Positions 11,090 to 18,593 of a stretch of DNA of 64,000 nucleotides are shown here, piece by piece. The DNA lies in assembly GCF_025961205.1 (NCBI RefSeq), contig NZ_JAOQNH010000002.1, positions 1,048,208 to 1,112,207 of the forward strand. Direction: 5' to 3'. The notes beneath the pieces are model-generated. The model saw only the letters and a list, made by a program, of their open reading frames with translations, was not told the origin of the DNA and did no database searches. The DNA comes from Azospirillum fermentarium. GTDB taxonomy: Bacteria; Pseudomonadota; Alphaproteobacteria; Azospirillales; Azospirillaceae. The first letter of the stretch is position 1. Each line of letters starts with the position of its first letter. The position numbers and the translations under genes are program-made.

Positions 11090-11278
11090 ATGACAAAGAC
11101 TGCTGAGACCCCTGCCCTCTCCCCCGTCCCCGCCTGCCCCGTGTGCGGCCGGCCGGCGGCGGCAGAGACCCGCCCGTTCTGTTCCCGCCGCTGCGCCGAC
11201 GTGGATCTGGCCCGCTGGCTGGGCGGCGTGTACCGGGTGGAAACCGACGAAAGGGCTGACGAGAATTTTGACGGATGA
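11090..11278 (+). CDS. yacG: DNA gyrase inhibitor YacG (zinc-binding)
   Basis: YacG is a small zinc protein that binds GyrB and inhibits gyrase in E. coli. The 62-residue product has the four zinc ligands C16-x2-C19 and C31-x3-C35, followed by the family signature DVDLARWLGGVYRV. The start was placed at MTKTAE because the upstream in-frame ATG lies inside the preceding terminator. Its position just upstream of tRNA-Phe is a familiar alphaproteobacterial arrangement. Confidence 0.9.
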   Translation: MTKTAETPALSPVPACPVCGRPAAAETRPFCSRRCADVDLARWLGGVYRVETDERADENFDG

Positions 11279-11369
11279 GAGGATTTTTCCTCTGGACAGG
11301 GTGAGCCGACTTCTCTAAAAAGCGCCCCACGACGCATCTGGCGGGCACACGCTCTGCCAGACGCTCGGT

Positions 11370-11445
11370 GCCCAGGTAGCTCAGTTGGTAGAGCAGGGGA
11401 CTGAAAATCCCCGTGTCGGCGGTTCGATTCCGTCCCTGGGCACCA
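11370..11445 (+). tRNA. tRNA-Phe (GAA), first copy
   Basis: A 76-nt cloverleaf with encoded CCA. The acceptor stem is GCCCAGG/CCTGGGC, the anticodon stem GGGGA/TCCCC closes the loop CTGAAAA (anticodon GAA at 11403-11405), and the T-loop is GGTTCGATTCC. It is identical to the second copy 135 bp downstream. Confidence 0.97.
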
Positions 11446-11504
11446 TTTCCTCATATCGCGCACGCGATCTGGTGACGAGCAAAGCGCTCGGCCACCCGCC
11501 CGGC

Positions 11505-11580
11505 GCCCAGGTAGCTCAGTTGGTAGAGCAGGGGACTGAAAATCCCCGTGTCGGCGGTTCGATTCCGTCCCTGGGCACCA
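11505..11580 (+). tRNA. tRNA-Phe (GAA), second copy; prophage integration target
   Basis: Same 76-nt sequence as the first copy, with anticodon GAA. From the anticodon loop (11536) to its 3' end it is duplicated at the far end of the prophage. The integrating element therefore restored the gene, and the functional copy stays on the left. Confidence 0.97.
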
Positions 11581-11585
11581 CCCCT
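11536..11585 (+). repeat. attL core (50-bp direct repeat)
   Basis: Identical to 63590-63639. The repeat covers the anticodon loop through the CCA end of tRNA-Phe plus five further bases. A second identical block of 27 bp (11587-11613 with 63641-63667) continues after one mismatch, and weaker similarity runs to about 11651. Confidence 0.93.
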
Positions 11586-11719
11586 TCCCATTGAAAAAAT
11601 TTATGGCTCGGGTGGTGCCGCCCTTACCCACAGGCGGCAAATGGTTTTTCGTCGCGCCGCGCAAAACCAGAAATAACCCAATATAATCAATGTGTTGCGT
11701 CGGGCCGCATTTTGCCCAA

Positions 11720-11738
11720 CCGCACAAAATCCGTACAA
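11720..11738 (+). promoter_or_regulatory. Putative integrase arm-type site, left pair A
   Basis: Two 8-mers, CCGCACAA and CCGTACAA, start 11 bp apart in direct orientation. The same spacing and near-identical 8-mers recur at 11909-11927 and, at the opposite prophage end, at 63520-63538. Confidence 0.5.
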
Positions 11739-11908
11739 AACCGCCCTCCCCCCTTTTCGTGATCCGCCCTCTTCCCATTGAAAATACCGATGGGTCGGGC
11801 ATTTTTGTACCCCTTACGTTCTCCCCGGCCATGGCGTTTCGACATATCGTTTCCATACCGAAACGGCCCAGCGTTTCCGCCATTCCGCGCAGGGCCGCTT
11901 TTTGCCAA

Positions 11909-11927
11909 CCGCACAAAAACCGTACAA
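11909..11927 (+). promoter_or_regulatory. Putative integrase arm-type site, left pair B
   Basis: CCGCACAA and CCGTACAA, again starting 11 bp apart and in the same orientation as pair A, in the second degenerate unit. Confidence 0.5.
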
Positions 11928-11960
11928 CGGCCCGCGGCGAACCCCGCGCCCCGCCTCAGG

Positions 11961-11991
11961 AAAATAAACCCCGCCGGTTCGGGCGGGGTTT
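11961..11991 (-). terminator. Terminator at the end of the leftward early operon
   Basis: A 10-bp stem (11966-11975 with 11982-11991) with a 6-nt loop. Several T residues follow on the minus strand, just after the ssb stop codon. The hairpin also reads as T-ended on the plus strand. A near copy lies in the right flank at 63728-63758. Confidence 0.75.
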
Positions 11992-11997
11992 CGGGAT

Positions 11998-12522
11998 TCA
12001 CAGAAGGGCGGTCCGCTTGCGGGGAAGGTCGAACGGGATCACGAACGGAATTTCGTCGTCCAGGCCGTCGTAACCCGGCGGGGTGTAGCCGCCGCCCCCG
12101 CCGCCACGCGGGCCGCTGCCGTAGCCCCCGCCCTGACCGTGGCCCCCCTGGGTGCCATGGCCCGCGCGCCCGCTCCCCTGGTTTCCATAGCCGGCCCCAC
12201 GTTCGTCGCGGTCACGCTCCCCACCTGTGAAGTCCAGTTCGGTTACCCGGACCGCAAGGCCGGCGCCCCGCGTCCCGTCGCGGCGTTCGAACTCCCGAAG
12301 GGTGACTTCGCCGGAAATGACCAGCCCCTTCCCCCTGGTCAGGTGCGGGGCAAGCCGCTCGGCGCGCTGGCCCCAGAGGGAACAGTCAACCCATTGGGTC
12401 GTCTTCCGGTCGCCGAATCCGACGTCGTTGGCGACGCGGAAATTCAGCACCCGGTCGCCGGTCTGGGTCGTCCGCAGGTCGGCGTCGGCACCAAGCCGGC
12501 CGGTGAAGGTCCACACATTCAT
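11998..12522 (-). CDS. ssb: Single-stranded DNA-binding protein
   Basis: SSB protects and organises single-stranded DNA during phage replication and recombination. The N-terminal OB-fold runs from MNVWTFTGRLGADADLR through VSGEVTLREFE-like strands to about residue 105. A Gly-rich linker of about 50 residues follows. The partner-binding tip DDEIPF is present but not terminal: 14 further residues follow, ending RKRTALL. Canonical SSBs end at the tip, so interaction with host partners may be altered. It is the last gene of the minus-strand early operon. Confidence 0.92.
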   Translation of the reverse strand: MNVWTFTGRLGADADLRTTQTGDRVLNFRVANDVGFGDRKTTQWVDCSLWGQRAERLAPHLTRGKGLVISGEVTLREFERRDGTRGAGLAVRVTELDFTGGERDRDERGAGYGNQGSGRAGHGTQGGHGQGGGYGSGPRGGGGGGYTPPGYDGLDDEIPFVIPFDLPRKRTALL

Positions 12523-12549
12523 TGCAGGCTTCCTTGTGCTGTGGGGATA

Positions 12550-13128
12550 TCAGGCTTCCCCGCGGGCGCGGGCAAGGTGGTACAGGCGGCGGCACGCCCG
12601 GACATCGACCAGGGCGTCATGCGCCCCGTCCAGGTCTTCGCCGAAGAAGTGCCGGATCGCCTCTTCCAGCTTCGCGGCTTTCGGCTTGTGGCCGTAGCCG
12701 GCGCGGACCATGCGGTCCGTCGGCGGAAGGTTGACGATCGGGGTTGCCCATTCCTTGGTGCAAAAGACGTCCAGGGCGCCGAGGGCACAGGACTCGCCCC
12801 GGCCGATCCGGGCGAAGGCGGCTTCGACGAACCGGATGTCGAAGCCGACGTTATGGCCTACGCCGACCAGCGCGGCGCGGCACAGGTGGTTGAAAGCGGC
12901 TAAGGCGACGACCAGGGGGACGCCGTTGGCGGCGGCTATCTCGGTGGTGATGCCGTGAAGGCGGGCGGCTTCCGCCGGGACCGTCCAGCCGTCCGGCCGG
13001 ATCAGCAGGTTCAGGGCGGCACGCTCGCGCTCCTGGCCGTCGTCCAGGACGGCGGCTATCTGGACGATGACGTCACGGGCCGGATCGGTCCCGGTCGTTT
13101 CCACGTCAAAAAACAGGGCCGGCTTCAT
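12550..13128 (-). CDS. DEDDh 3'-5' exonuclease (DnaQ-like)
   Basis: All five metal and catalytic residues of the DEDDh class are visible: D8 and E10 (FFDVETTG), D97 (GHNVGFDIRF), H170 and D175 (DGAHDALVDVRAC). The 192-residue length fits a stand-alone exonuclease domain. Placed between ssb and recT-like genes, it probably resects or proofreads DNA during phage recombination. The start codon overlaps the upstream gene's stop (ATGA), indicating translational coupling. Confidence 0.88.
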   Translation of the reverse strand: MKPALFFDVETTGTDPARDVIVQIAAVLDDGQERERAALNLLIRPDGWTVPAEAARLHGITTEIAAANGVPLVVALAAFNHLCRAALVGVGHNVGFDIRFVEAAFARIGRGESCALGALDVFCTKEWATPIVNLPPTDRMVRAGYGHKPKAAKLEEAIRHFFGEDLDGAHDALVDVRACRRLYHLARARGEA

Positions 13129-13673
13129 GGCCGGCGCCGCTTATCCAGGTCGTCCACCTTCGCCGACAGGGCCGACAGTTGCGACAACAGATCGTCGATC
13201 GAACGGCGAAGGGCCGCGACGTCCGGATCGACCCGCAAGACACCGAAGGCGTCTTCGCGGGTCTTGGTCACGAAGATGGGCGACGCGCCGGTTTCGCGGG
13301 CGATCCGGGCATCGCTCCATCCGTCCTGAAAGGCGCCGGTTTCGGGGTTGAAGCGGTCTTCCAGCATGGCGAAGACCTGACGGAGAAGCTTCGGCGACGG
13401 CATGGGCGCGGGTGTCGTCAGCGTGGCGGGCATGGTCACGGGCAGGGTTCCTTTCCTGCTGGGGTGGCAATCCGGGCAAAAGCAGCGGTTGGCGTTGCGG
13501 CGGTCCACGGACCAGCCCTCACGCTCGAAGGTCTTCGCGATGGTTTCGGGGGGTGGGCGGGCATCGACGCGGCATTCGGCATGGGCAGCACAGGACCGGC
13601 AGACGATCCGCGCGAAGGTTGCCGGCTTCCCGTCGATCCGCCGCCGGATGAGGTCGTAAGCCGCTCTGGGCAT
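13125..13673 (-). CDS. Unknown phage protein with cysteine pairs
   Basis: Not a family I recognise. Residues 25-34 (CRSCAAHAEC) and 64-69 (CFCPDC) could form one zinc site. The C-terminal half contains a helix-turn-helix-like stretch (DARIARETGASPIFVTKTRE) followed by a heptad-like segment (LRRSIDDLLSQLSALSAKVD) suggesting oligomerisation. It is cotranscribed with the exonuclease and could be a small DNA-binding accessory factor; function is not assigned. Confidence 0.7.
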   Translation of the reverse strand: MPRAAYDLIRRRIDGKPATFARIVCRSCAAHAECRVDARPPPETIAKTFEREGWSVDRRNANRCFCPDCHPSRKGTLPVTMPATLTTPAPMPSPKLLRQVFAMLEDRFNPETGAFQDGWSDARIARETGASPIFVTKTREDAFGVLRVDPDVAALRRSIDDLLSQLSALSAKVDDLDKRRRP

Positions 13674-13692
13674 TGGCCGGGCGTCCTACGGA

Positions 13693-14016
13693 TCACGCCC
13701 CGGCGGAATGGCGGGGGCGCCCGCGGCGGGGCGGGGCCTTGCCGGGGTCATCCCGGCTGCCACCCATGACCTTCTGGGCGGCGGCGTCCTGGCGCTTGCG
13801 GAAAACGTCGATCAGGGTCCGCTTGGCGATGTAGCACTTGCCATCCAACCCCTTGAAGAACGGCAGGGTCTTGCGGTCGCGCCACCCCACGACCGTCACA
13901 AGGTCGGGCTTCGGGAAGCCGAGTTCGGCGACGGCGTCGCGGACGCCCTCATAGTCGAGATAGACGTCATCAAGCGGCTTGGCGGCGGGGGGCGTGGCGG
14001 TGATGACCGTGGTCAT
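13693..14016 (-). CDS. Small phage protein, unknown
   Basis: 107 residues with a basic C-terminus. The core (YLDYEGVRDAVAELGFPK, then VGWRDRKTLPFFKG) resembles a winged-helix or excisionase-like module, but I cannot assign a family. It sits in the leftward early operon between recT and the Cys-rich gene. Confidence 0.6.
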   Translation of the reverse strand: MTTVITATPPAAKPLDDVYLDYEGVRDAVAELGFPKPDLVTVVGWRDRKTLPFFKGLDGKCYIAKRTLIDVFRKRQDAAAQKVMGGSRDDPGKAPPRRGRPRHSAGA

Positions 14017-14082
14017 GGTCTGAGGCTTTCTTTTTAGGGAGCGTGGCGGGAAGGGTGCGCGCCCCTCCCACCGGGGGCTTGA

Positions 14083-15648
14083 TCAGGCGAGGGCCACCCG
14101 CTTTTCCTGAAGCATGTCGGACAGGGCCTTCGCCCACGCCGGGGCGTGCGCCTTCACCAGTTCCAGGCGGTCGATGTTGTCGTCCCGCCAATCCTCCAGG
14201 ACCGCCCGGTCGGCGATCTTCTGAAGGCCGGTCTTCAGCAGGGCGAACAGCCGGGTCACGTCCGGCCCCTGCCCGCCGGCCATGGGCGGGACGGTGACCG
14301 CATAGGCGCCGGGCGGGGCCGTCCGGGAAGACGGGGCGTCATCGTCGGCGGGGATGGGGGCATCCTCATCCACCATCGGCCCGGCAACCGGCCCGGCGGG
14401 CGGAACGGCGTCCACCCGCTCGGCGGCGGCGTCCTGAACACGCTGAGTGTGTTCGTCCGGCAGATCGTCGATGGTGTCGGCGTTGTGGTCCAGGATGGCC
14501 GCAACGTCGTCCGCGGTCCCCGCCTTGCCGATTTCGGCGATGATCGAATCCGCCGCGCGCTTGGCCTGGGTATAGGTCGCAACCTGTTCCCCCGTGGCAT
14601 CCCGGATTACGAAGGCCGGCTTCGCATCCGCCGTGTCCGCCGGTATCGGTGCGGTGGCCGGCGCCGGGGATTCGGGCACCGTGTCCGCCTGCTGCTGCGT
14701 TTGGGGCATCACGGCGGCGATGCGTTCACGGGCGATCCGTTCGGCTTGGCAGACCGATTCCCGGCCGCCATCATCCATGGCGGCCAGAGCGTCGGCGGAA
14801 TAGCGAAGGAAGGCGTCAAGGCTTTCCCCCGACGTGGCGGCGGCATGAAGACCGCGGATCACGGCGCCGACGTCCACCACGGGCGGCGTGGGGACCGGCT
14901 TCTCAGGGCCGGCCTTGGCGGGCGTCTTCTTCCCCGGCTTCGGCGGTTCGGCGGATGCCGTGGCGCGGGGAGCACCGCGCATGGCGTCCAGTTTCTCCAC
15001 ATCGCCTTCGTGGGACGTCGGTTCCGGGCGGACCGGACGGTCACCCGCCGGCACACCGAAGGACCCGTCGGGAAGCGGAACCGCATCGACAAAGGCACCG
15101 TCTTCCAGTTCTTCAATGGTCGGGAAGCCGAGCTTCACCTCGGGGGCGTAGAAGCCGATCAGCGCGGACGCGGCGCGGTACTTCAGCATCCGGTCGGGAA
15201 TCGACCGATACTTCGCGTTGCGTCCATACCAGCCGTCGGCGATCGCCGTCTTCAGGCTGACCGATTCCGCGGCTTCCGTGCCGTCGTGCAGGGTGGCATA
15301 GGCCGTGGCTTCCAAATCCCCGGCTTCGGCGGACCCGGTCACGCTGAACTTGATGGGGGTGGCGAACGCCTTGCGGTGGTTGGCAAGCCCGATCAGGAAT
15401 TGCGCGTAGAAGCCGGGCCGCCCCCCGTGTTCATAGGTGTTCTGAAGGACCGTGAACAACGGAAGCTGAAGCTTCTCGGCAATGTCGATGGCGATGAAGC
15501 AGGCTTCGGGCTTGTTGCGGTAGAACGCCGGGCAATGCGGGGCGGCGGCGATCAGCTTGGACGCTTCCCATGCCTGACGGAAAAGCGTCGGTTCCAGGTA
15601 CAGGGCGACCGGAGACGAAGACGACAGAAGGGAGGGAACGGACGTCAT
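14083..15648 (-). CDS. recT: RecT-like single-strand annealing protein
   Basis: The N-terminal 190 residues match phage RecT-family annealing proteins. Diagnostic stretches are NKPEACFIAIDIAEKLQLP, GRPGFYAQFLIGLAN and SIPDRMLKYRAASALIGFYA followed by a GFPTIEE-like block. RecT proteins anneal homologous single strands for replication-coupled recombination. The remaining 330 residues are an Ala/Pro-rich, probably disordered extension, longer than usual for the family. With the exonuclease and SSB it forms the recombination module. An operator-like palindrome lies 50 bp upstream, so it may have its own regulated promoter. Confidence 0.75.
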   Translation of the reverse strand: MTSVPSLLSSSSPVALYLEPTLFRQAWEASKLIAAAPHCPAFYRNKPEACFIAIDIAEKLQLPLFTVLQNTYEHGGRPGFYAQFLIGLANHRKAFATPIKFSVTGSAEAGDLEATAYATLHDGTEAAESVSLKTAIADGWYGRNAKYRSIPDRMLKYRAASALIGFYAPEVKLGFPTIEELEDGAFVDAVPLPDGSFGVPAGDRPVRPEPTSHEGDVEKLDAMRGAPRATASAEPPKPGKKTPAKAGPEKPVPTPPVVDVGAVIRGLHAAATSGESLDAFLRYSADALAAMDDGGRESVCQAERIARERIAAVMPQTQQQADTVPESPAPATAPIPADTADAKPAFVIRDATGEQVATYTQAKRAADSIIAEIGKAGTADDVAAILDHNADTIDDLPDEHTQRVQDAAAERVDAVPPAGPVAGPMVDEDAPIPADDDAPSSRTAPPGAYAVTVPPMAGGQGPDVTRLFALLKTGLQKIADRAVLEDWRDDNIDRLELVKAHAPAWAKALSDMLQEKRVALA

Positions 15649-15697
15649 GATCAGGGGTGACTCCCACGTTCATGGTTTTGGGGACAGGCTTCGCCAT

Positions 15698-15712
15698 ATG
15701 GCGAAATGCCAT
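15698..15712. promoter_or_regulatory. Operator-like inverted repeat upstream of recT-like gene
   Basis: ATGGC-GAAAT-GCCAT, a perfect 5-bp palindrome with a 5-bp spacer; a further GCCAT half-site abuts it (GCCATATGGC). It belongs to the dispersed ATGRC-N5-GYCAT set seen across the prophage. Confidence 0.55.
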
Positions 15713-15769
15713 TTCAAAAGGCGTGAAAAAGCGGCTGGACGTGCGGCGCGGGCATGGTGGGCCACGCCA

Positions 15770-16351
15770 TCAGCGGACCCCGGCCTTGCGGGTCACGATG
15801 CGGGTAACACCCGCGATGGGAACGGCCTTCTTCACCGCCGCCCGAACCGCGGTTTCGTCGATCTTCCAGTATTCCAGGGGGACCGCTTCCGGGGCATCGA
15901 TCGTGAAGCCGATGTCGTCGGACAGGCTGGCGACCTGCCCCAAGTCGGTGCGGATCGTCGCCTTGTCCTTGTCGTCCTTGGCGACCCCGCGCATGTAGGC
16001 GGACAGAAGGTCGATCGCGGTTTCCTTCGCCGCCTTCACATCATCGGCCATGGGCTTGAAGAAGCCGTCGCACGCCTTGGACAGCGCGTCATGCGGTGCT
16101 TTCGCCATCTTGCGCGCGTCTTCGGCCTTGGCGGTGAAAGCGCCCATCTGGGCGATCAGGTCCACAAGGTTATGGGCCTGATCCGCCGTTTCGATCTTAT
16201 CGCCGAAGGTCTTCAGGGCGGTGGTAAGTTCCCGCGCCCGGACCGTCGCATCGACGTTGGCGATTTCCAGGTCAAGAACCAAGGTTTCCACCGGGTCCGG
16301 AGCGGCGGTGTCCAGGGCGGGACCGCCGTTGTGTCCGATCAAAGGGTACAT
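15770..16351 (-). CDS. Phage protein with IGHNGG tag, unknown
   Basis: 193 residues; start at MYPLIGHNGGPALD chosen because the upstream in-frame sequence is low-complexity frame shadow. The body is largely helical with alternating charges (ARELTTALKTFGDKIETADQ and onward), followed by a C-terminal basic end. I recognise no catalytic motif. The N-terminal IGHNGGP tag recurs on two other proteins of this prophage. It lies just downstream of the previous gene (5-bp gap). Confidence 0.7.
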   Translation of the reverse strand: MYPLIGHNGGPALDTAAPDPVETLVLDLEIANVDATVRARELTTALKTFGDKIETADQAHNLVDLIAQMGAFTAKAEDARKMAKAPHDALSKACDGFFKPMADDVKAAKETAIDLLSAYMRGVAKDDKDKATIRTDLGQVASLSDDIGFTIDAPEAVPLEYWKIDETAVRAAVKKAVPIAGVTRIVTRKAGVR

Positions 16352-16356
16352 GCGCG

Positions 16357-16788
16357 TCAAGACTCCATGTTTCGGGGCTGAAGCCGGTCCAGGATGACCG
16401 GACGGAAAGGATTGACCAGCGGGTCGGCGGGGCGGTTGGCGCGCAGCCACGCGATGCGGTCCCGCATGTATCGGTAATCGCGTTCCGCGATCCGGACCCC
16501 ATGGGTCCAGACGCGGCAAATCCGCGAGAATTCGGCGGCCGGGGCGAAGTCGAAGACCTGGACCTGAAGGCGCCACGACCTGTCCAGTTCGTCGCCGGTC
16601 AGCGGATCGTGGGGCGGGCCATTCCAGATGCGCGCCGGAACCCACGGCCCGGACCTGACGAGCCGGATCTTGAAGAAGCCGGGTTCGGGCCGGTCAACGG
16701 TACGGGGGGCGTCCCCTGCGTACCGGCCCGTGTTTACGAAAGGCTTCCGCTTCAGAGCGTCACCATCTGCCATATTCCAATTTGCCAT
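16357..16788 (-). CDS. Small phage protein, unknown
   Basis: About 143 residues if started at the ATG at 16788; 16773 or a TTG at 16800 are alternatives and none has a good Shine-Dalgarno. The operator-like sequence at 16774-16788 overlaps the start region. The protein is rich in Trp, Arg and Pro and has no family I recognise. It heads a subset of the leftward operon. Confidence 0.6.
   Translation of the reverse strand: MANWNMADGDALKRKPFVNTGRYAGDAPRTVDRPEPGFFKIRLVRSGPWVPARIWNGPPHDPLTGDELDRSWRLQVQVFDFAPAAEFSRICRVWTHGVRIAERDYRYMRDRIAWLRANRPADPLVNPFRPVILDRLQPRNMES
16774..16788. promoter_or_regulatory. Variant operator-like site at the start of the 16.4-kb gene
   Basis: ATTCC-AATTT-GCCAT, differing from the consensus in one half-site. 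The same ATTCC variant occurs at 28616-28630 and, on the other strand, at 61588-61602. Confidence 0.4.
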
Positions 16789-16884
16789 TTCGAAAGCCAA
16801 AAAAAGAGGGATCGACCGATCCCGGCGAAAAAGCAGACAGCGATGACAAGGGGCCGGCGCCTTGCGCCGTGGCCTTGGGCCGGA

Positions 16885-17316
16885 TCAGTTCGTCCGCTGG
16901 CGAAACGGCGGCGTCCTTGCCCCGGCAGCGGCGCGGGCATAGACACGCAAATATTCGGTATCCCGCGCAACGGCCTGAACCGCGGCGGTGACCAGCGGAT
17001 CCCCGGTGTCGAGACGCCCGCCATCCCGGTCCGCCTTCGCGCGAAGCCCGGCGTTCAGGTCTTCCACATCGGCGCCGATTTCCAGGCACGCCAAGGCCGC
17101 AAGCTCCGCTTCATCAAGGCCGGCGTTTTCCCGGCCATGCATCATGATACGGAGCATCGCATCGGCAGCCACAGCCTTGAACGTGCGGGATTCCAGGTAC
17201 GCGACTTCAGGGTACGCGCATGAGGCGGCACCGGATTCGGCGCATTTTGCGGGACAGCGGGAACAGGGTTCACGTCCTGGATCGGTTGCCTGTCCGCCGG
17301 GGATTACGGGAAGCAT
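16885..17316 (-). CDS. Cys-rich small phage protein, unknown
   Basis: 143 residues; an N-terminal CSRCPAKC plus a fourth Cys about eight residues on could bind metal. The rest is Ala-rich and helical. It is the first gene of the leftward early operon, about 90 bp from the proposed PL promoter. No function assigned. Confidence 0.6.
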   Translation of the reverse strand: MLPVIPGGQATDPGREPCSRCPAKCAESGAASCAYPEVAYLESRTFKAVAADAMLRIMMHGRENAGLDEAELAALACLEIGADVEDLNAGLRAKADRDGGRLDTGDPLVTAAVQAVARDTEYLRVYARAAAGARTPPFRQRTN

Positions 17317-17406
17317 TCGCCGTCACGCTCCGGTCATGAAAGGGTTGAAGGAAGGGGGCGGGTTTCTGGGGGCGATGGTCCAGAACGGGCCGTCTTTCTA
17401 CGCACA

Positions 17407-17435
17407 TTCATAAATGACACTTTGCCATATGGCAA
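17407..17435 (-). promoter_or_regulatory. Proposed leftward early promoter PL with operator
   Basis: Read on the minus strand, TTGCCA (17430-17435) and TATGAA (17407-17412) are separated by 17 bp. The operator-like palindrome ATGAC-ACTTT-GCCAT (17414-17428) fills the spacer, and GCCATATGGC overlaps the -35. Repressor binding here would shut the recombination operon. Confidence 0.55.
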
Positions 17436-17502
17436 CAATTAAATTTCAGTGCTGTAATGACACCAAAGCCCGCCATCATGCCGCCATGGCCCGACAGGTT
17501 AC

Positions 17503-17546
17503 CTCAAAACACAAAGCCCGCGCACGACAAAACGTCGTACACGGGC
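17503..17546 (-). terminator. Terminator after the repressor gene
   Basis: On the minus strand a 13-bp stem (17516-17528 with 17534-17546, two G-U pairs) is followed by TTTGTGTTTT. It begins 31 bp after the repressor stop and separates it from the PL operon. Confidence 0.7.
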
Positions 17547-17576
17547 CATTGGCGAAAACGGAAAGGTTGCGCGTGG

Positions 17577-18290
17577 TTACGGCTTCAGAATGGCGGCAAC
17601 CCCATCGGCGCGGGTGATGCGGTCCGCCTGGATCGTGAAGTCCTGGACCGGGTTCAGGAAGCGCAGGGCAACGGCGCGGACCGACGTCGGGTCGGCGGGA
17701 TCGGACAGGCTCGTCCCCTTGAATTGAGCGAAGAAACATTCCCCGGACTCCAGTTGCACGAAGGTCATGTCCCCATCCCGGATCGGGCGGTTCGCGTCCA
17801 GGATCGCCGTGTCACCGGCATCAATGGCGGGGGTCATGGCGTCGTCCTGGCAAACGACGGCGTAACTGGCACGGCTGGTCAGGGCAACGGCGGCGTCCAG
17901 GTTACCCGACGCTTCCCGCTCCAGCTTGGGCGCTTCGAAGCCGGCGCGCCTGATGGCGAACAGCGGGACGCGAAGCGGTGACAAGCGCCCCGGACGCGCC
18001 TTGGGTTCCGTCTGGATCAGAACAATCTTGTCGTCGTCACGGCCTCCGATGATGATGTCGAAGCTCTCCTTCGCGGCCCGGACATCGGATCCTGTCGCCT
18101 TATCGGCGGGAATGCGCGGGCGGATGATCGACCATAGCTTGGTCAGGTCCTCGAATCCCGGCTCACGCTGACCAAGCTCCCACTTGGAGATGGTTGACTG
18201 GTCAACGTCCAGCAGGCCAGCAAGTTCTTTCTGCGACAATCCAGCCGCTTCACGAAGCGCGCGCAACCGGCCCGCGAGTTTGTCGGACAT
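17577..18290 (-). CDS. Prophage repressor: XRE HTH plus LexA/S24-fold domain lacking the catalytic dyad
   Basis: The lysogeny repressor. Residues 1-45 form a classical XRE helix-turn-helix (LSQKELAGLLDVDQSTISKWE). Residues from about 143 form a LexA-like dimerisation/peptidase fold (AMTPAIDAGDTAI, then RDGDMTFVQLESGE). At the nucleophile position, normally Ser in SM, there is A151, and at the general-base Lys position there is A188, so self-cleavage is unlikely. The start at 18290 has AAGGGA at good spacing; upstream Met codons lack an RBS. It is divergent from the Cro-like gene, with operators between. Confidence 0.88.
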   Translation of the reverse strand: MSDKLAGRLRALREAAGLSQKELAGLLDVDQSTISKWELGQREPGFEDLTKLWSIIRPRIPADKATGSDVRAAKESFDIIIGGRDDDKIVLIQTEPKARPGRLSPLRVPLFAIRRAGFEAPKLEREASGNLDAAVALTSRASYAVVCQDDAMTPAIDAGDTAILDANRPIRDGDMTFVQLESGECFFAQFKGTSLSDPADPTSVRAVALRFLNPVQDFTIQADRITRADGVAAILKP

Positions 18291-18360
18291 GGCGTTCTGT
18301 CCCTTGGGGTTGGCGTTCATGCTCTTATCACTCATTGGTCTGCATTTGTGTCCCCGTCGT

Positions 18361-18375
18361 ATGTCACTTTGCCAT
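18361..18375. promoter_or_regulatory. Operator-like site upstream of the repressor
   Basis: ATGTC-ACTTT-GCCAT, nearly identical to the PL site. It lies 70 bp upstream of the repressor start, suggesting autoregulation. Confidence 0.5.
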
Positions 18376-18471
18376 ACATTCATCGTGGCATCACCGTGAA
18401 CAAGCAAGGAACATCCGCATTTCTGCTGGTTTTGCCACGGCCTGAAGTCCTATGGCGAAGCCGCTGATGGG

Positions 18472-18554
18472 CAGACGTATTGCCATCCTGAAACAGCCGA
18501 TGATGACGAATTGCCATTTTGTCATTGACGCTCAATGGCGTTACGCCATATGAG
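18472..18554 (+). promoter_or_regulatory. Proposed rightward early promoter PR with three operator-like sites
   Basis: TTGACG (18525-18530) and TATGAG (18549-18554) are 18 bp apart. The perfect palindrome ATGGC-GTTAC-GCCAT (18535-18549) occupies the spacer. ATGAC-GAATT-GCCAT (18503-18517) and the weaker CAGAC-GTATT-GCCAT (18472-18486) lie upstream. The Cro-like gene begins 40 bp downstream. Confidence 0.55.
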
Positions 18555-18593
18555 TCTGATCCAGCGTTCTCCCTGACAAACGCGGATCACCCC

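Larger units (their letters stand above)
11587..11960 (+). repeat. Left-end region with two degenerate units of about 188 bp; no gene seen
   Basis: Unit A (from 11587) and unit B (from 11774) both begin CCCATTGAAAA, share an ATGG-TCGGG segment, and end with GGGCCGC-TTTTGCC-AACCGCACAAAA-CCGTACAA. Reading frames through this stretch are not conserved between the units, so I treat it as non-coding. It carries the left integrase arm-like sites. Confidence 0.6.

Noticed and set aside
11687..12001. Minus-strand frame left of ssb (MNPETPPEPAG...)
   Set aside because: It reads through the terminator and the degenerate repeat units; no RBS or conservation between units.
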